Of a stretch of 64,000 bases of DNA, positions 8,278 to 16,353 are shown piece by piece. The notes beneath the pieces are model-generated. The model was given only the letters and a program-made list of their open reading frames with translations, was not told the origin of the DNA and did no database searches. This stretch comes from a bacterium. GTDB lineage: Bacteria > Elusimicrobiota > Elusimicrobia > Elusimicrobiales > UBA9959. The DNA lies in contig JAJZPF010000009.1 of NCBI GenBank assembly GCA_021811315.1, forward strand, positions 1 through 64,000, given 5' to 3'. Positions within the stretch are counted from its first letter, which is position 1. Every line of letters begins with the position of its first letter. Made by a program: the position numbers and the translations under genes.

Positions 8278-9387
8278 CTAAAAAGTATCGAGCTTGTCGA
8301 ATTCGGAGACTTTCTTCTTTTCCAGGACCTTCGCCATGTCGCGGCTGAAAGCGAAAGGACCCTTGGGCCAGCCGAAGCCAAGCTTGGCGGCCGTTTCGAT
8401 GTCGTATTCGGAAGCCATGATCTCGGAGGCCAGGAGCCTGGCCTCTTCGATAACGGGCCTCATAAGCTCGGCGAAAATATCCTCTTTGAAAGTTTTTTTC
8501 AGCCCGAGGTATTTGATCATATTCGGCAGCACGGGGTTCTCCCCCACGATGCGGCCGTCCTCGTAAATATAATACCCGATGGTGGTCTTGCGGCCGAGCT
8601 GGCCGTACTGCACCAGGCGCAGCTGCGTCGGGGACGGGGCAAGGCGCTCCGGGGCGCCAAGCGCTTTGTAAATAGCCTCGGTGGCCCGCAGGTCCGCGTC
8701 CAGGCCGGCGAAATCGGCGAGCTCGAAAGGCCCGAACTGCGCGCCGGCGACTTCTTTGAAGGCCTCGTCTATCTCGTGCGGATAGCCCTTGCCGGATTCG
8801 AGCAGCCTGAGCGCGGCCAGCATGAAAGGCCGGGTCAGCCGCTCCACTATCTGGCCCGGGTTGTCCTTGATGATGACCGGTGTCTTGCCTATCTTGCGCA
8901 GCAGATCGGTCGCGGCTTCGAGATATTCGTCCCTGGTATGGTCCGTGCGCACGACCTCCACCAGCAGATTGGTCCGCACCGGTTTTATGAAATGGAAACC
9001 TAGCGCCCGCTCTTTGGGCAGCTCGGTATATTCTACTATCTCGCTCAGGGGCTGCACGCCGCAGCGGGCCGCCACCACGCAGTGCTGGTCCAGGTGTTTC
9101 CTGAGCTTGGTGAAATAAAGCTTCCGCTCTTCGGGCGATTTCGCGGCGGCCTCTATGATTATATCTGCCCCGTTAAAGGTGGAGAGTTCCTGCACGCCCT
9201 CGATATTGCCCATCAGGTCTTCGGTCCCGGCCTGCTTGAGCGACCAGGAGATCTTGGCCAGCGCGACGTTCAGGCTGTCCTTGAAGTCGTCGTAAAGCCG
9301 CACCTGGTAGCCGGCCTTCAGGAAAAGCTCGGCGGCCCCGGTGCCGGTGGTGTTAGACCCCATTATACCGATAGCTTTAATTTCCAT
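8278..9387 (-). CDS. 3-hydroxyacyl-CoA dehydrogenase family protein with altered active site
   Basis: An N-terminal Rossmann domain (1-185) is followed by a C-terminal helical domain (186-369) of the HAD type. The family normally oxidises 3-hydroxyacyl-CoA with NAD. His132 (GFHFIKP) and Glu144 (LVEVV) of the catalytic pair are present. Three usual features are changed: the nucleotide loop reads G-S-N-T-T-G instead of GxGxxG, the N-T-S-S loop is replaced by R-C-G-V (108-111), and the conserved Asn of the V-N-R motif is Glu182. The fold is clear, but the substrate may not be a normal beta-oxidation intermediate. No other beta-oxidation genes are nearby. Confidence 0.82.
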   Translation of the reverse strand: MEIKAIGIMGSNTTGTGAAELFLKAGYQVRLYDDFKDSLNVALAKISWSLKQAGTEDLMGNIEGVQELSTFNGADIIIEAAAKSPEERKLYFTKLRKHLDQHCVVAARCGVQPLSEIVEYTELPKERALGFHFIKPVRTNLLVEVVRTDHTRDEYLEAATDLLRKIGKTPVIIKDNPGQIVERLTRPFMLAALRLLESGKGYPHEIDEAFKEVAGAQFGPFELADFAGLDADLRATEAIYKALGAPERLAPSPTQLRLVQYGQLGRKTTIGYYIYEDGRIVGENPVLPNMIKYLGLKKTFKEDIFAELMRPVIEEARLLASEIMASEYDIETAAKLGFGWPKGPFAFSRDMAKVLEKKKVSEFDKLDTF

Positions 9388-9392
9388 TTCTT

Positions 9393-9462
9393 GATCCCCG
9401 CTCCCCGCTCTTCGCTTCTTGACTCCCGACCCCCGACTCCCGATTCTCGATCCTCTATTTTC
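9393..9462. repeat. Heptamer tandem array, about 9-10 units
   Basis: Consecutive 7-base units fit GAYYCYC: GATCCCC, GCTCCCC, GCTCTTC, GCTTCTT, GACTCCC, GACCCCC, GACTCCC, GATTCTC, GATCCTC, then a degenerate TATTTTC. It fills nearly the whole gap between the unknown membrane protein gene and the dehydrogenase gene. A shorter copy is at 11030-11057. Confidence 0.8.
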
Positions 9463-11016
9463 CTAGGCTAGCTTCACTTCTTCAAGCCTGACTATCCCGT
9501 CTTTATTGAGGACGATGCGGATGCGCTCGTAATGGATGTTCACCTTCGCTTCTTTGTCGAAATAGGTGTACTTGAGCACCATGTTCAGGTGATAGACCCT
9601 CGCGCAGGCGGCGACGCGCACTTCGCCGGTGACGGGATCGACGTAGGGATAATCCGCCGCCGAGTCGTCGGCCTGCGCTATCAGGTCGCGGATATTGAAG
9701 CGCATGATATCGTTAAGGTCGCGCCGGCGCTCGTGGCTCTTTATGATCACTTCGGGGTAGAGCACGATCTCCTTCTTGTATTTGAAGACGCGCTCCGGCT
9801 TGCCCTCTTCGTCCACGGAGGTGATATTGTCTATGCGGCGCAGGCGGGCGATGTCGGGCGGGATGTTCCGGTCGGAGATGAAGGTCACGGCCTCTTTAAG
9901 CAGGCCTATCCGCTCCCCGCCGCCGGAGGAGTCCAGGATGTCGATCTTGCGGTCGGAGATCCAGCGGGTGAGGTTCTTGGAGAACAGGAGCTTAAGCCAG
10001 TCCTTGATGCGGTCCTTGAAAATATAGCTGATCACCACGGCGAGCAGGAAGGGCATGCTGTTGACGGCGTAGCGCCGCCCGACGAAGAAGGTCACCACGA
10101 CGACGAAGAACATCGCGGTGCCGGCGGCCAGGCCGAAGAAGATCTGCGTCAGGCCTTCCCATTCGGAGAACTCGGCCTTGAGGTAAAGCACGCTGGAGAT
10201 GAATTTTTTCAGCACGCCGCGCCGGTAGATGATGGTCTCGTTGGAGGAGCCCGGCACCAGCACCGACGGGTACTTCATGGCCTGGCGGTAGCGGTTCTGG
10301 ACGGTGACGATCGCCAGCACGCCCTTTTCCACGTCCGCGAAGCGCTCCCGCACTTCGGGGTCCTTCCTGAGCGCCTCTATCAGCGTGGTGAGGTATTCCT
10401 CGAGTATCAGGCTCATGTATTCGTCGAAGAAAGCCGCCGTCTCCCGCACCTTGACCGGCACGGCGGGGTCGGAAAGATTGGCTTTGACGGAAGAGAGCGC
10501 CGCCTCCAGGGCCTTAAGGTCGCCCAGGAAATTCTCGAGCCCCTCCGCCACGAACAGCTTGCGCTGGGCCGCCGGGACCGCGCTGCCGTAGGTGGCCAGC
10601 CCCGCCACGAAGATCTTGACGTAGTCGCGGATCTCGCCGCGGATGATGCAGCCCAGCATGCGGAACTCGTTGCAGATCTTGTCGGCCAGGTCCTGGTCGC
10701 CGGCGCCCGAGAGCACGCGGCCCAGGTCCTCTTTTATGCGGTTGAGAGGCGAGGTCTGCAGAGTCGGGTCGCAGAGCTTGCCGAGGCTTATCTTGGGCGT
10801 GCGGAAGCGGATATAGCGCTGGCTGGAATTGTAGAAATCGTCCTTGGTGTAGTTATGCGGCCCGATATTGAGCGCGCGGGGGACGTAGAAATAGGTCTCG
10901 ACCTCGTAGGAACTCTTCAGCGAGGCGTCCAGGTCTATATCCAGCTTTATCTCGAAGCGGTGCCTGTCGTGCAGCTTTATCCGGGAATCCAATATATCGT
11001 TCTGGTCTTCGATCAT
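9463..11016 (-). CDS. Unknown membrane protein (517 aa)
   Basis: I do not recognise the family. Residues 1-285 are soluble and mixed alpha/beta. Two close hydrophobic segments follow at about 293-315 and 322-338 (FFGLAAGTAMFFVVVV and MPFLLAVVISYIFK), and a soluble C-terminal domain of about 180 residues ends the protein. Two helices with a short loop would put both large domains on the same side of the membrane. There is no signal peptide. It lies between heptamer repeats, upstream of the dehydrogenase gene on the same strand. Confidence 0.82.
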   Translation of the reverse strand: MIEDQNDILDSRIKLHDRHRFEIKLDIDLDASLKSSYEVETYFYVPRALNIGPHNYTKDDFYNSSQRYIRFRTPKISLGKLCDPTLQTSPLNRIKEDLGRVLSGAGDQDLADKICNEFRMLGCIIRGEIRDYVKIFVAGLATYGSAVPAAQRKLFVAEGLENFLGDLKALEAALSSVKANLSDPAVPVKVRETAAFFDEYMSLILEEYLTTLIEALRKDPEVRERFADVEKGVLAIVTVQNRYRQAMKYPSVLVPGSSNETIIYRRGVLKKFISSVLYLKAEFSEWEGLTQIFFGLAAGTAMFFVVVVTFFVGRRYAVNSMPFLLAVVISYIFKDRIKDWLKLLFSKNLTRWISDRKIDILDSSGGGERIGLLKEAVTFISDRNIPPDIARLRRIDNITSVDEEGKPERVFKYKKEIVLYPEVIIKSHERRRDLNDIMRFNIRDLIAQADDSAADYPYVDPVTGEVRVAACARVYHLNMVLKYTYFDKEAKVNIHYERIRIVLNKDGIVRLEEVKLA

Positions 11017-11029
11017 AAATCTTAGCTTT

Positions 11030-11057
11030 TACTCCCGACTCTCGATTCTCGATTCTT
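11030..11057. repeat. Second heptamer tandem array, 4 units
   Basis: TACTCCC, (G)ACTCTC, GATTCTC and GATTCTT continue the same GAYYCYC pattern and 7-base period seen at 9393-9462. It lies in the gap between xer and the unknown membrane protein gene. Confidence 0.7.
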
Positions 11058-11061
11058 TCGT

Positions 11062-11949
11062 TTATTTATCGGGGTGGTACTTTTCATGCGCGCGCTTGAT
11101 ATCGCCCTTGTCCACGTGGGCGTAGATCTGCGTAGTGTTCAGGCTGACATGCCCCAGCATCTCCTGCACCGAGCGCAGATCGGCCCCGCCCTGCACAAGA
11201 TGGCTGGCGAAAGTGTGGCGGAACAAATGGGGATGGGGCTTTATTTCCACCCCCGCCTCCCTGCCGAAAGCGACTATGTCCTTCCACATGCTTATCCGGC
11301 TCAACTTTTTACCGGCGCGATTGAGGAAGAGCTCTTCGGCTACGGCCTGGCCGCCGAATTTCTGCTGCCTGGTCTCAAGGTAGTCTTTAAGCCGCGAGAG
11401 CGCCGCCGCGTTCACCGGGACCATGCGCTCCTTGGAGCCTTTGCCGAAAACCCGCAGCCAGCCCTGCTGGAAATTCACGGACTCGAGGCGCAGGCCCAGC
11501 AGTTCCGTGACCCTTATGCCGGAGGCGTAAAGAAGCTCTATCGCGGCCGCGGCCCGCACCTTGGCGAAAGCTTCCCCCGCCGGGTAGTTCAGCAGCGTCT
11601 CCATATCCCGCTTGTCCAGGAAGCGCGGGATCTTGCGCGGCAGCTTCGGAGCGCGGAAATTGGCCGTGGGGTCTTTTTCGGCCTTGCCTTCAAGCCGCAG
11701 ATAGCGGTAAAAAGCCCTGAGGGCTTCGGTTTTGCGGTAGATCGAGGAGGCCCCCAGCCCTTTCTCTTTTTTTAAAGACCACAGATAAGCTTCAAGGAAA
11801 GGCGCCTCGGCTTTGGCCGGGTCGGTCTTCCTGGCCTCGCAATAGGCCAGGAAAGCTTCGGTATCTCCGGAGTAGGCCAGGCAGGTGTTCTTTGCCAGGC
11901 CCCGCTCCATGCCGAGATGCCGCGAGAAGTCGACCGCTAAAGGACGCAT
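11062..11949 (-). CDS. xerD: Tyrosine recombinase XerC/XerD type
   Basis: Site-specific recombinase of 295 aa, the usual length for XerC/D, which resolves chromosome dimers at dif. The N-terminal SAM-like DNA-binding domain spans about 1-95 and the catalytic domain 105-290. The catalytic set is complete: Arg146 (SGIRVTEL), Lys in GKGSKER (170-173), His241 and Arg244 (HLFRHTFASH), His267 (LGH) and the nucleophile Tyr276. It is not next to integrase-type neighbours, which favours the housekeeping role. XerC and XerD cannot be told apart here. A TATGAT box eight bases before the ATG and no clear ribosome site hint at a short or absent leader. Confidence 0.9.
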   Translation of the reverse strand: MRPLAVDFSRHLGMERGLAKNTCLAYSGDTEAFLAYCEARKTDPAKAEAPFLEAYLWSLKKEKGLGASSIYRKTEALRAFYRYLRLEGKAEKDPTANFRAPKLPRKIPRFLDKRDMETLLNYPAGEAFAKVRAAAAIELLYASGIRVTELLGLRLESVNFQQGWLRVFGKGSKERMVPVNAAALSRLKDYLETRQQKFGGQAVAEELFLNRAGKKLSRISMWKDIVAFGREAGVEIKPHPHLFRHTFASHLVQGGADLRSVQEMLGHVSLNTTQIYAHVDKGDIKRAHEKYHPDK

Positions 11950-11994
11950 TTGTCCATATCATACCACTTCGGGGTTCAGCCGAAAAGACGCAAA

Positions 11995-12037
11995 AAGGCG
12001 CAACAGCAAAAAAGAGGATTTTTGCTTGTTGCGCCTT
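11995..12037 (-). terminator. recA terminator
   Basis: A long stem pairs AAGGCGCAACA-GCAAAAA with TTTTTGC-T-TGTTGCGCCTT with a single bulge. Read on the minus strand it ends in TTTTT and lies about 80 bases after the recA stop. It separates recA from xer. Confidence 0.8.
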
Positions 12038-12060
12038 CCCGCTGTTCCGAAGCTATGCTC

Positions 12061-12075
12061 GTGGCGTTTCGCCAC
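12061..12075. repeat. Short hairpin after recA
   Basis: GTGGCG-TTT-CGCCAC is a perfect 6-bp stem between the recA stop and the recA terminator. Its role is not clear. Confidence 0.4.
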
Positions 12076-12117
12076 TTTCTTGTGCCGCCATCAAGGCTAT
12101 GCCATCAGGGCGGCCGC

Positions 12118-13230
12118 CTACTTCTTAGCGGCTTTTTCTTTCTTCTCGGCGTAAGCCTTGTCGGCGGCTTTCTCTAAAGCCTTTTCAATTATCTTCTCGG
12201 CGGCGGCTTTCTCGGACGCGACGGTGGGCTTCAGCCCGGGCAGCAGGAAGCGGCTGCGCAGTTCGGTCTCGATAGCGGCGGCTTTGTCCTTATTCGCTTT
12301 AAGGTAGGCCTTCGCATTGTCGCGGCCCTGGCCCATGCGGTCGCCGTTATAAATATACCAGGTCCCTGATTTCTCCAGCAGGCCCGTTTCCACGCCCATA
12401 TCCAGCAGGCAGCCCTCGGTGGAGATGCCTTCGCCGTTGACCATTTCGAACTCGGCCTGGCGGTAAGGGGGCGCGACTTTGTTCTTCACGACTTTCACGC
12501 GGATGCGGGCGCCGGTCACTACGTCGGCGTGCTTGATCGTCTCTATCTTCCTTATGTCCAGGCGGACGGAAGAGTAGAATTTAAGCGCGAGGCCGCCCGG
12601 GGTGGTTTCCGGGTTGCCGAACATCACGCCGATCTTGTGGCGGAGCTGGTTGATGAACATGACCGAGGTTTTGGAGGAAGCGATTATCGAAGTGAGCTTC
12701 CTGAGCGCCTGGCTCATCAGCCTGGCCTGCAGGCCGACGTGCATGTCGCCCATCTCGCCTTCGATCTCGGCCCGGGGGACGAGAGCGGCGACGGAGTCTA
12801 TGACGATGATGTCCACGGCGCCGGAGCGAACCAGCTTCTCGGTGATCTCGAGGGCCTGCTCGCCGTTGTCCGGCTGGGAGATGAGAAGGTTGTCGACGTC
12901 AACGCCCAGCTTCTGGGCGTAAACGGGGTCGAGCGCGTGCTCGGCGTCTATGAAGGCCGCCATGCCGCCGCGCTTCTGCGCTTCCGCTATCACGTGCAGC
13001 GTAAGCGTGGTCTTGCCGGAGGATTCAGGCCCGTAAATTTCTATGACGCGGCCGCGGGGCAGGCCGCCTACGCCGAGGGCGAGGTCCAGCGAGAGCGCGC
13101 CGGTGGGGATGGTCTCTATCTTCATCCGGGCCGAGCGGTCGCCCATCTTCATGATGGCTTCCTTGCCGTAGCTCTTCTCTATCTGCGCGAGCGCCGCTTC
13201 GAGCGCTTTGTTCTTTTCTTCGTTTGCCAT
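12118..13230 (-). CDS. recA: Recombinase A
   Basis: Central homologous-recombination ATPase, which also stimulates LexA self-cleavage. Walker A is GPESSGKT (67-74); the Walker B region (IIVIDS), the L1/L2 DNA-binding loops and the MAW-type family patterns are present. The L2 region reads [17 protein letters not shown], with small changes from the common RMKIG and TTTGG. Length of 370 aa is slightly long because of a Lys/Ala-rich tail. GGAGG lies before the ATG. It is divergent from lexA and has a strong promoter and a leader of about 125 bases. Confidence 0.98.
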   Translation of the reverse strand: MANEEKNKALEAALAQIEKSYGKEAIMKMGDRSARMKIETIPTGALSLDLALGVGGLPRGRVIEIYGPESSGKTTLTLHVIAEAQKRGGMAAFIDAEHALDPVYAQKLGVDVDNLLISQPDNGEQALEITEKLVRSGAVDIIVIDSVAALVPRAEIEGEMGDMHVGLQARLMSQALRKLTSIIASSKTSVMFINQLRHKIGVMFGNPETTPGGLALKFYSSVRLDIRKIETIKHADVVTGARIRVKVVKNKVAPPYRQAEFEMVNGEGISTEGCLLDMGVETGLLEKSGTWYIYNGDRMGQGRDNAKAYLKANKDKAAAIETELRSRFLLPGLKPTVASEKAAAEKIIEKALEKAADKAYAEKKEKAAKK

Positions 13231-13280
13231 ATAATAAAACCTCCGTTAATTTAAATCCTTACCCTCATAGTCTACATTAC

Positions 13281-13306
13281 CAACCCGACAAGGGCGTGTC
13301 GGGTTG
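13281..13306 (-). promoter_or_regulatory. Hairpin in the recA 5' leader
   Basis: CAACCCGACA-AGGGCG-TGTCGGGTTG forms a perfect 10-bp stem inside the untranslated leader of recA. On the minus strand no T-run follows, so a terminator is unlikely. It might stabilise the mRNA. Read on the plus strand it is followed by TTTT. Confidence 0.55.
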
Positions 13307-13361
13307 TTTTGGCTAAAAATTACGCGTTAAAAAGAACAAGACCCTTATCCGCTGCCTAATC

Positions 13362-13390
13362 AGTATACACCATACCGGGCCGCTTGTCAA
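13362..13390 (-). promoter_or_regulatory. recA promoter
   Basis: On the minus strand TTGACA (13385-13390) and TATACT (13362-13367) are 17 bases apart, a near-consensus sigma-70 promoter. GTAT-ACACC-ATAC (13363-13375) overlaps the -10 box as an inverted repeat and could be part of a LexA site. The expected start is near 13355. Confidence 0.9.
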
Positions 13391-13404
13391 GTATTAAGGA
13401 GGTA

Positions 13405-13433
13405 TTGCCTTTACCGGCTTTGTATGTTATAAT
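13405..13433 (+). promoter_or_regulatory. lexA promoter, leaderless
   Basis: TTGCCT (13405-13410) and TATAAT (13428-13433) are 17 bases apart. The ATG at 13440 begins six bases after the -10 box, so transcription would start at the start codon. GTATT occurs twice, 11 bases apart, at 13391 and 13402, near the -35 box. Confidence 0.85.
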
Positions 13434-13439
13434 CTGAAT

Positions 13440-14096
13440 ATGCACCCTATACAAGAAAAGCTCCTGCATCTTTCCAAAGAGCAAAACCTTGCCCAGGTCA
13501 GCCTGCGCGAAATGGCCAAGGCCATAGGCCTCCCCGACGAATCTCCGCAGAAGATCAAGCACCATCTCCAGCAGCTGGAGAAAAAAGGTTTCTTCACTAT
13601 CGACCGCGACAAGGGCTCGATGGAGAAGACCTCTTTAACCCCGGGCTGGGCCAACGGCCTGCTCAAAACCGCTTCTTCTTTATTCTCTATACCTATAGTA
13701 GGCACGGCCAGCTGCGGTCCAGCCACTATTTTCGCCGAAGAGAATTTCCAGGGCTTCCTTCGCGTTTCGGGGCGGCTGCTGGACAGGGCCACGCCCAAGG
13801 GCCTTTACGGGATAAAGACAAACGGGACCTCCATGAACCGCGCCGAGATAGCCGGCAAGAAGATAGAGGACGGCGATTACGTGATCATCGACAGCAACCG
13901 CAAAGACGTGAGGAACAACGATATCGTCCTCGCCATCATCGACAACAAAGCCACGATCAAGCGCTTCATCGACGACCGCAAGAACGGCCAGGTGATCCTG
14001 AAAGCGGACTCTTCCTACGATTACGACCCCATCTACCTGCACCCCGACGACGACTTCCTGATCAGCGGCAAAGCCGTGGCGGTCATCAAAAGATAA
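13440..14096 (+). CDS. lexA: LexA-type self-cleaving repressor
   Basis: N-terminal winged-helix region (about 1-55), linker, then a C-terminal S24 peptidase domain (about 85-218). The scissile bond is predicted at Cys92-Gly93; E. coli LexA has Ala-Gly, while UmuD is cut at Cys-Gly. The catalytic dyad is Ser131 (G-T-S-M) and Lys174 (T-I-K-R-F). At 218 aa it is close to normal LexA length. It is divergent from recA, as expected for an SOS pair. Its operator is not one of the well-known SOS boxes by eye. The mRNA seems leaderless. Confidence 0.93.
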   Translation: MHPIQEKLLHLSKEQNLAQVSLREMAKAIGLPDESPQKIKHHLQQLEKKGFFTIDRDKGSMEKTSLTPGWANGLLKTASSLFSIPIVGTASCGPATIFAEENFQGFLRVSGRLLDRATPKGLYGIKTNGTSMNRAEIAGKKIEDGDYVIIDSNRKDVRNNDIVLAIIDNKATIKRFIDDRKNGQVILKADSSYDYDPIYLHPDDDFLISGKAVAVIKR

Positions 14097-14151
14097 AACC
14101 CGGAACGCCGCGATTTTTTCTCTTGCTATCCCTCTCTTAATTAGTTTAAAT

Positions 14152-14179
14152 TTGACCATAGTCAACTTGATGGAGGTCA
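14152..14179. promoter_or_regulatory. TTGAC/GTCAA repeats before the protease gene
   Basis: TTGAC-CATA-GTCAA (14152-14165) is a perfect inverted repeat and TTGATGGAGGTCAA follows directly, giving a third and fourth half-site over the ribosome binding site GGAGG. It may be an operator or a hairpin that affects translation. Confidence 0.45.
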
Positions 14180-14186
14180 ATAACAA

Positions 14187-15155
14187 ATGAAGAGAACAAC
14201 CTTAACCCTCGCCGCCCTCGCTTTCTGCGCGGCCAATCTCCCCCTCGCCTTCTCCGCGGACAAAGCGGGCGATAAAGTAATTTATGGCGACGACAACCGC
14301 CTGGACCTCTACCAGGTCACCGACGCCAGGATGCTTAAGCTCGCCGACTCCACCGTTGGCCTTTTCCAGGGTTACGACGTAAGCATAGAGGGCGACAAAG
14401 CCAAGCTTACCACGGAATCTTACGCGCAGGCCTACGGCCTCTGCAAAGAAGAGCCCTTTTACGAGCAGGCCACCGGCGCTTTCTGCTCCGGTTCCCTGGT
14501 CGCCCCGGACATCATCATGACCGCCGGCCACTGCGTCAAGACCGCCGACGACTGCAAAGCGATGAAATTCGTTTTCGGCTTCGCGGTAAAGGCCAAGGGC
14601 GTGCTGCCCGAGAGCGTTCCGGCCAATGACGTTTACGGCTGCTCCGAGCTGATCGGCCGCGAGCAGGTAGGCACCGGCGCCGACTGGGCCCTGGTCCGCC
14701 TCGACCGCAAAGTAACCGGCCACGAACCGCTTAAATACAATACCAAGGACACCCTTAAGAACGGCGACGAGCTGGTCGTCATCGGCCATCCCGCCGGCCT
14801 GCCCACCAAGGTAGCTGGCGGCGCCACCGTGCGCGACGCTTCGCCCAAGGGCTATATAGTTGCGAACCTGGACACCTACGGCGGAAATTCCGGCAGCGCG
14901 GTCTTCAACGCCAAAACCGGCGTGATCGAAGGCATCCTTGTACGCGGCGAGAACGATTACGTCTACAAGAACGGCTGCCGCGTCTCCAACGTGTGCGCCT
15001 CCGACGGCTGCCGCGGCGAGGACGTGACCAAGCTTTCATCCATCACCTCCCCCTTCGAGAAAGCCTCCCTGGCGCAGGCCGGAGCCCCCGCTACCGTAGC
15101 CAAGGCCTCCCCAGCCTTCGAAATGCTGAAGACGATCGCCCCCGAACTCAACTAG
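14187..15155 (+). CDS. Secreted trypsin-like serine protease
   Basis: A signal peptide (1-23, cut after A-F-S-A) leads to a chymotrypsin-fold S1 domain. The triad is visible: His115 (TAGHC), Asp166 (ADWALVRLD) and Ser236 (GGNSGSAVF). Four or more Cys residues (C86, C100, C116, C123, C152) could make disulfides in the periplasm or outside. The C-terminal 60 residues hold a further Cys-rich loop. It resembles bacterial S1 proteases with the GNSGS motif used by glutamyl-endopeptidase-like enzymes. Substrate is unknown. GGAGG precedes the ATG and a strong terminator follows, so it is a single-gene unit. Confidence 0.92.
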   Translation: MKRTTLTLAALAFCAANLPLAFSADKAGDKVIYGDDNRLDLYQVTDARMLKLADSTVGLFQGYDVSIEGDKAKLTTESYAQAYGLCKEEPFYEQATGAFCSGSLVAPDIIMTAGHCVKTADDCKAMKFVFGFAVKAKGVLPESVPANDVYGCSELIGREQVGTGADWALVRLDRKVTGHEPLKYNTKDTLKNGDELVVIGHPAGLPTKVAGGATVRDASPKGYIVANLDTYGGNSGSAVFNAKTGVIEGILVRGENDYVYKNGCRVSNVCASDGCRGEDVTKLSSITSPFEKASLAQAGAPATVAKASPAFEMLKTIAPELN

Positions 15156-15170
15156 ATTACGGGCGGCGGT

Positions 15171-15207
15171 AAAACCCCCGGCCCTGAAAAGCCGGGGGTT
15201 TTTATTT
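15171..15207. terminator. Terminator after the protease gene
   Basis: AAAACCCCCGGC - CCTGAAAA - GCCGGGGGTTTTT is a near-perfect stem with an A-run before and a T-run after, so it can work in both directions. Confidence 0.92.
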
Positions 15208-15213
15208 GGTCAC

Positions 15214-15365
15214 TAACCTGAAAAACACAGTTGCCCCGCTTGAGCCGTCGTGCGGAGCCGGATTTTTCTATTCCGTCTTTCCGGCGCAAGCCGGAATCCA
15301 GTTCCCGTCGTGGTCTGGGCACCGGCTTTCGCCGGTGAGACGAACCAACTGAAGTTACCAGGTTA
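15214..15365. mobile_element. MITE-like element, 152 bp, with imperfect terminal inverted repeats
   Basis: The left end begins TAACCTG and, 7 bases later, CAGTTG; the right end read backwards has TAACCTG and CAGTTG at the same spacing (15 of 20 positions match). Inside are two hairpins, TTCCGGC-GCAA-GCCGGAA (15279-15296) and CACCGGC-TTTC-GCCGGTG (15320-15337). The right end supplies the TAA stop of the SEC-C gene. It has no coding capacity. No second copy was seen in this window. Confidence 0.55.
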
Positions 15366-16325
15366 AGGAGGTGTGTTTTTATTTTCCCCGCCCAGGCAGC
15401 ACTTTTTATATTTGAGGCCGCTGCCGCAGGGGCAGGGATCGTTGCGGCCCGCGGCAAACCGGGCCCGCGCCGGCCCCATTTTCAGGTGCTTTTGCTCCGC
15501 CACATGGCGCCCGAAATCACGCATAAACCCGTAGCGGCTGCGCAATTCGGCGGGCAGGTTGCCCGCCGCTTCAAGAAACCCGTCCGCGATATCCCGCAAC
15601 CGGCCGGGCTGTCCGCCTTCAATCTCCTTAATCCTGAGTCTTCCGGTTTTAACGTTGTATATGACATCTCCGAGCAGGACGGCGGTGAGCCGCGGATAAG
15701 AAGGGGCGCGGCCGAACAGCCGCGCTATCGCGTTCAACAGCCGCCTGAGCGGGGGCGCGGACGGAACTTGATAGAGGGCGAGATGCGCTTCGGCGCAGTC
15801 GCATGAGGGCGAGATGCAGTAGGAATCTTCGGCCAGATAGTGCCTGTTGCCTTTGCCGAACAGCAGGGGCTTTACTCGCGGAAAAACCTCGGTCCAGTAA
15901 ACCAGGACTCCGTCCTCAAGCCAGGTCCAGTCAGCTTCTTTCCAGTAGCGCTCTCCGCCCCAGTCTTTCGCTTCCTCGTAGTGGCGGCGGAGAATGGAAA
16001 GGTGGGCTTTCGTCAGGCCTCCGGCGACCTGGCTTAAAATTTCCTTTTCCCGGGCATTTGCCTGATACTTTTCCGGAAAAGCGGCCGCTCCGTCGGCAAG
16101 CGTAATTTCAAGCCTGACCGGGGCGCCGGAGCCGTCCGTGCCGGGTTCTGCCCCCACAACTTCAACATGGGCTATATCGCAGGTGCATTCGGGGTTGGTA
16201 CAGTAGGATTCGGCAAGAGTCAGCGGCCGGGGGGAAGACAGACTTTTCCGCCACAGCGGTTTGATTCGGATGGTTTCCTCCAGCGCTTTTGTTTTGTTAA
16301 TGACGGTAAAGGCTGTTGTACTCAT
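15363..16325 (-). CDS. SEC-C motif protein with duplicated Cys-His motif
   Basis: The C-terminus carries a canonical SEC-C zinc motif (GRNDPCPCGSGLKYKKCC), as in SecA and many stand-alone proteins. Two copies of Y-C-x2-P-x-C-x-C-x2-A-H lie at about residues 41-53 and 169-181, suggesting an internal duplication of about 128 residues with two more metal sites. No enzyme motif is recognised. It is the last gene of the cluster that starts with the SWIM/SNF2 helicase. Its stop codon lies within the end of the MITE-like element, so the C-terminus may have been altered by insertion, though the SEC-C motif is intact. Confidence 0.87.
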   Translation of the reverse strand: MSTTAFTVINKTKALEETIRIKPLWRKSLSSPRPLTLAESYCTNPECTCDIAHVEVVGAEPGTDGSGAPVRLEITLADGAAAFPEKYQANAREKEILSQVAGGLTKAHLSILRRHYEEAKDWGGERYWKEADWTWLEDGVLVYWTEVFPRVKPLLFGKGNRHYLAEDSYCISPSCDCAEAHLALYQVPSAPPLRRLLNAIARLFGRAPSYPRLTAVLLGDVIYNVKTGRLRIKEIEGGQPGRLRDIADGFLEAAGNLPAELRSRYGFMRDFGRHVAEQKHLKMGPARARFAAGRNDPCPCGSGLKYKKCCLGGENKNTPP

Positions 16326-16353
16326 GGCTGGTTATCCAATGGCGGCGGCTTCT

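Noticed and set aside
9532-11025. Plus-strand frame of 497 codons opposite the unknown membrane protein gene
   Set aside because: Composition is His/Val/Gly-rich antisense, with no ribosome site, and the minus-strand frame has clear membrane helices and operon context.
13391-13425. A definite LexA operator
   Set aside because: GTAT half-sites are suggestive, but the four-base unit is short and expected often by chance in an AT-rich promoter, so it is reported only as a candidate.
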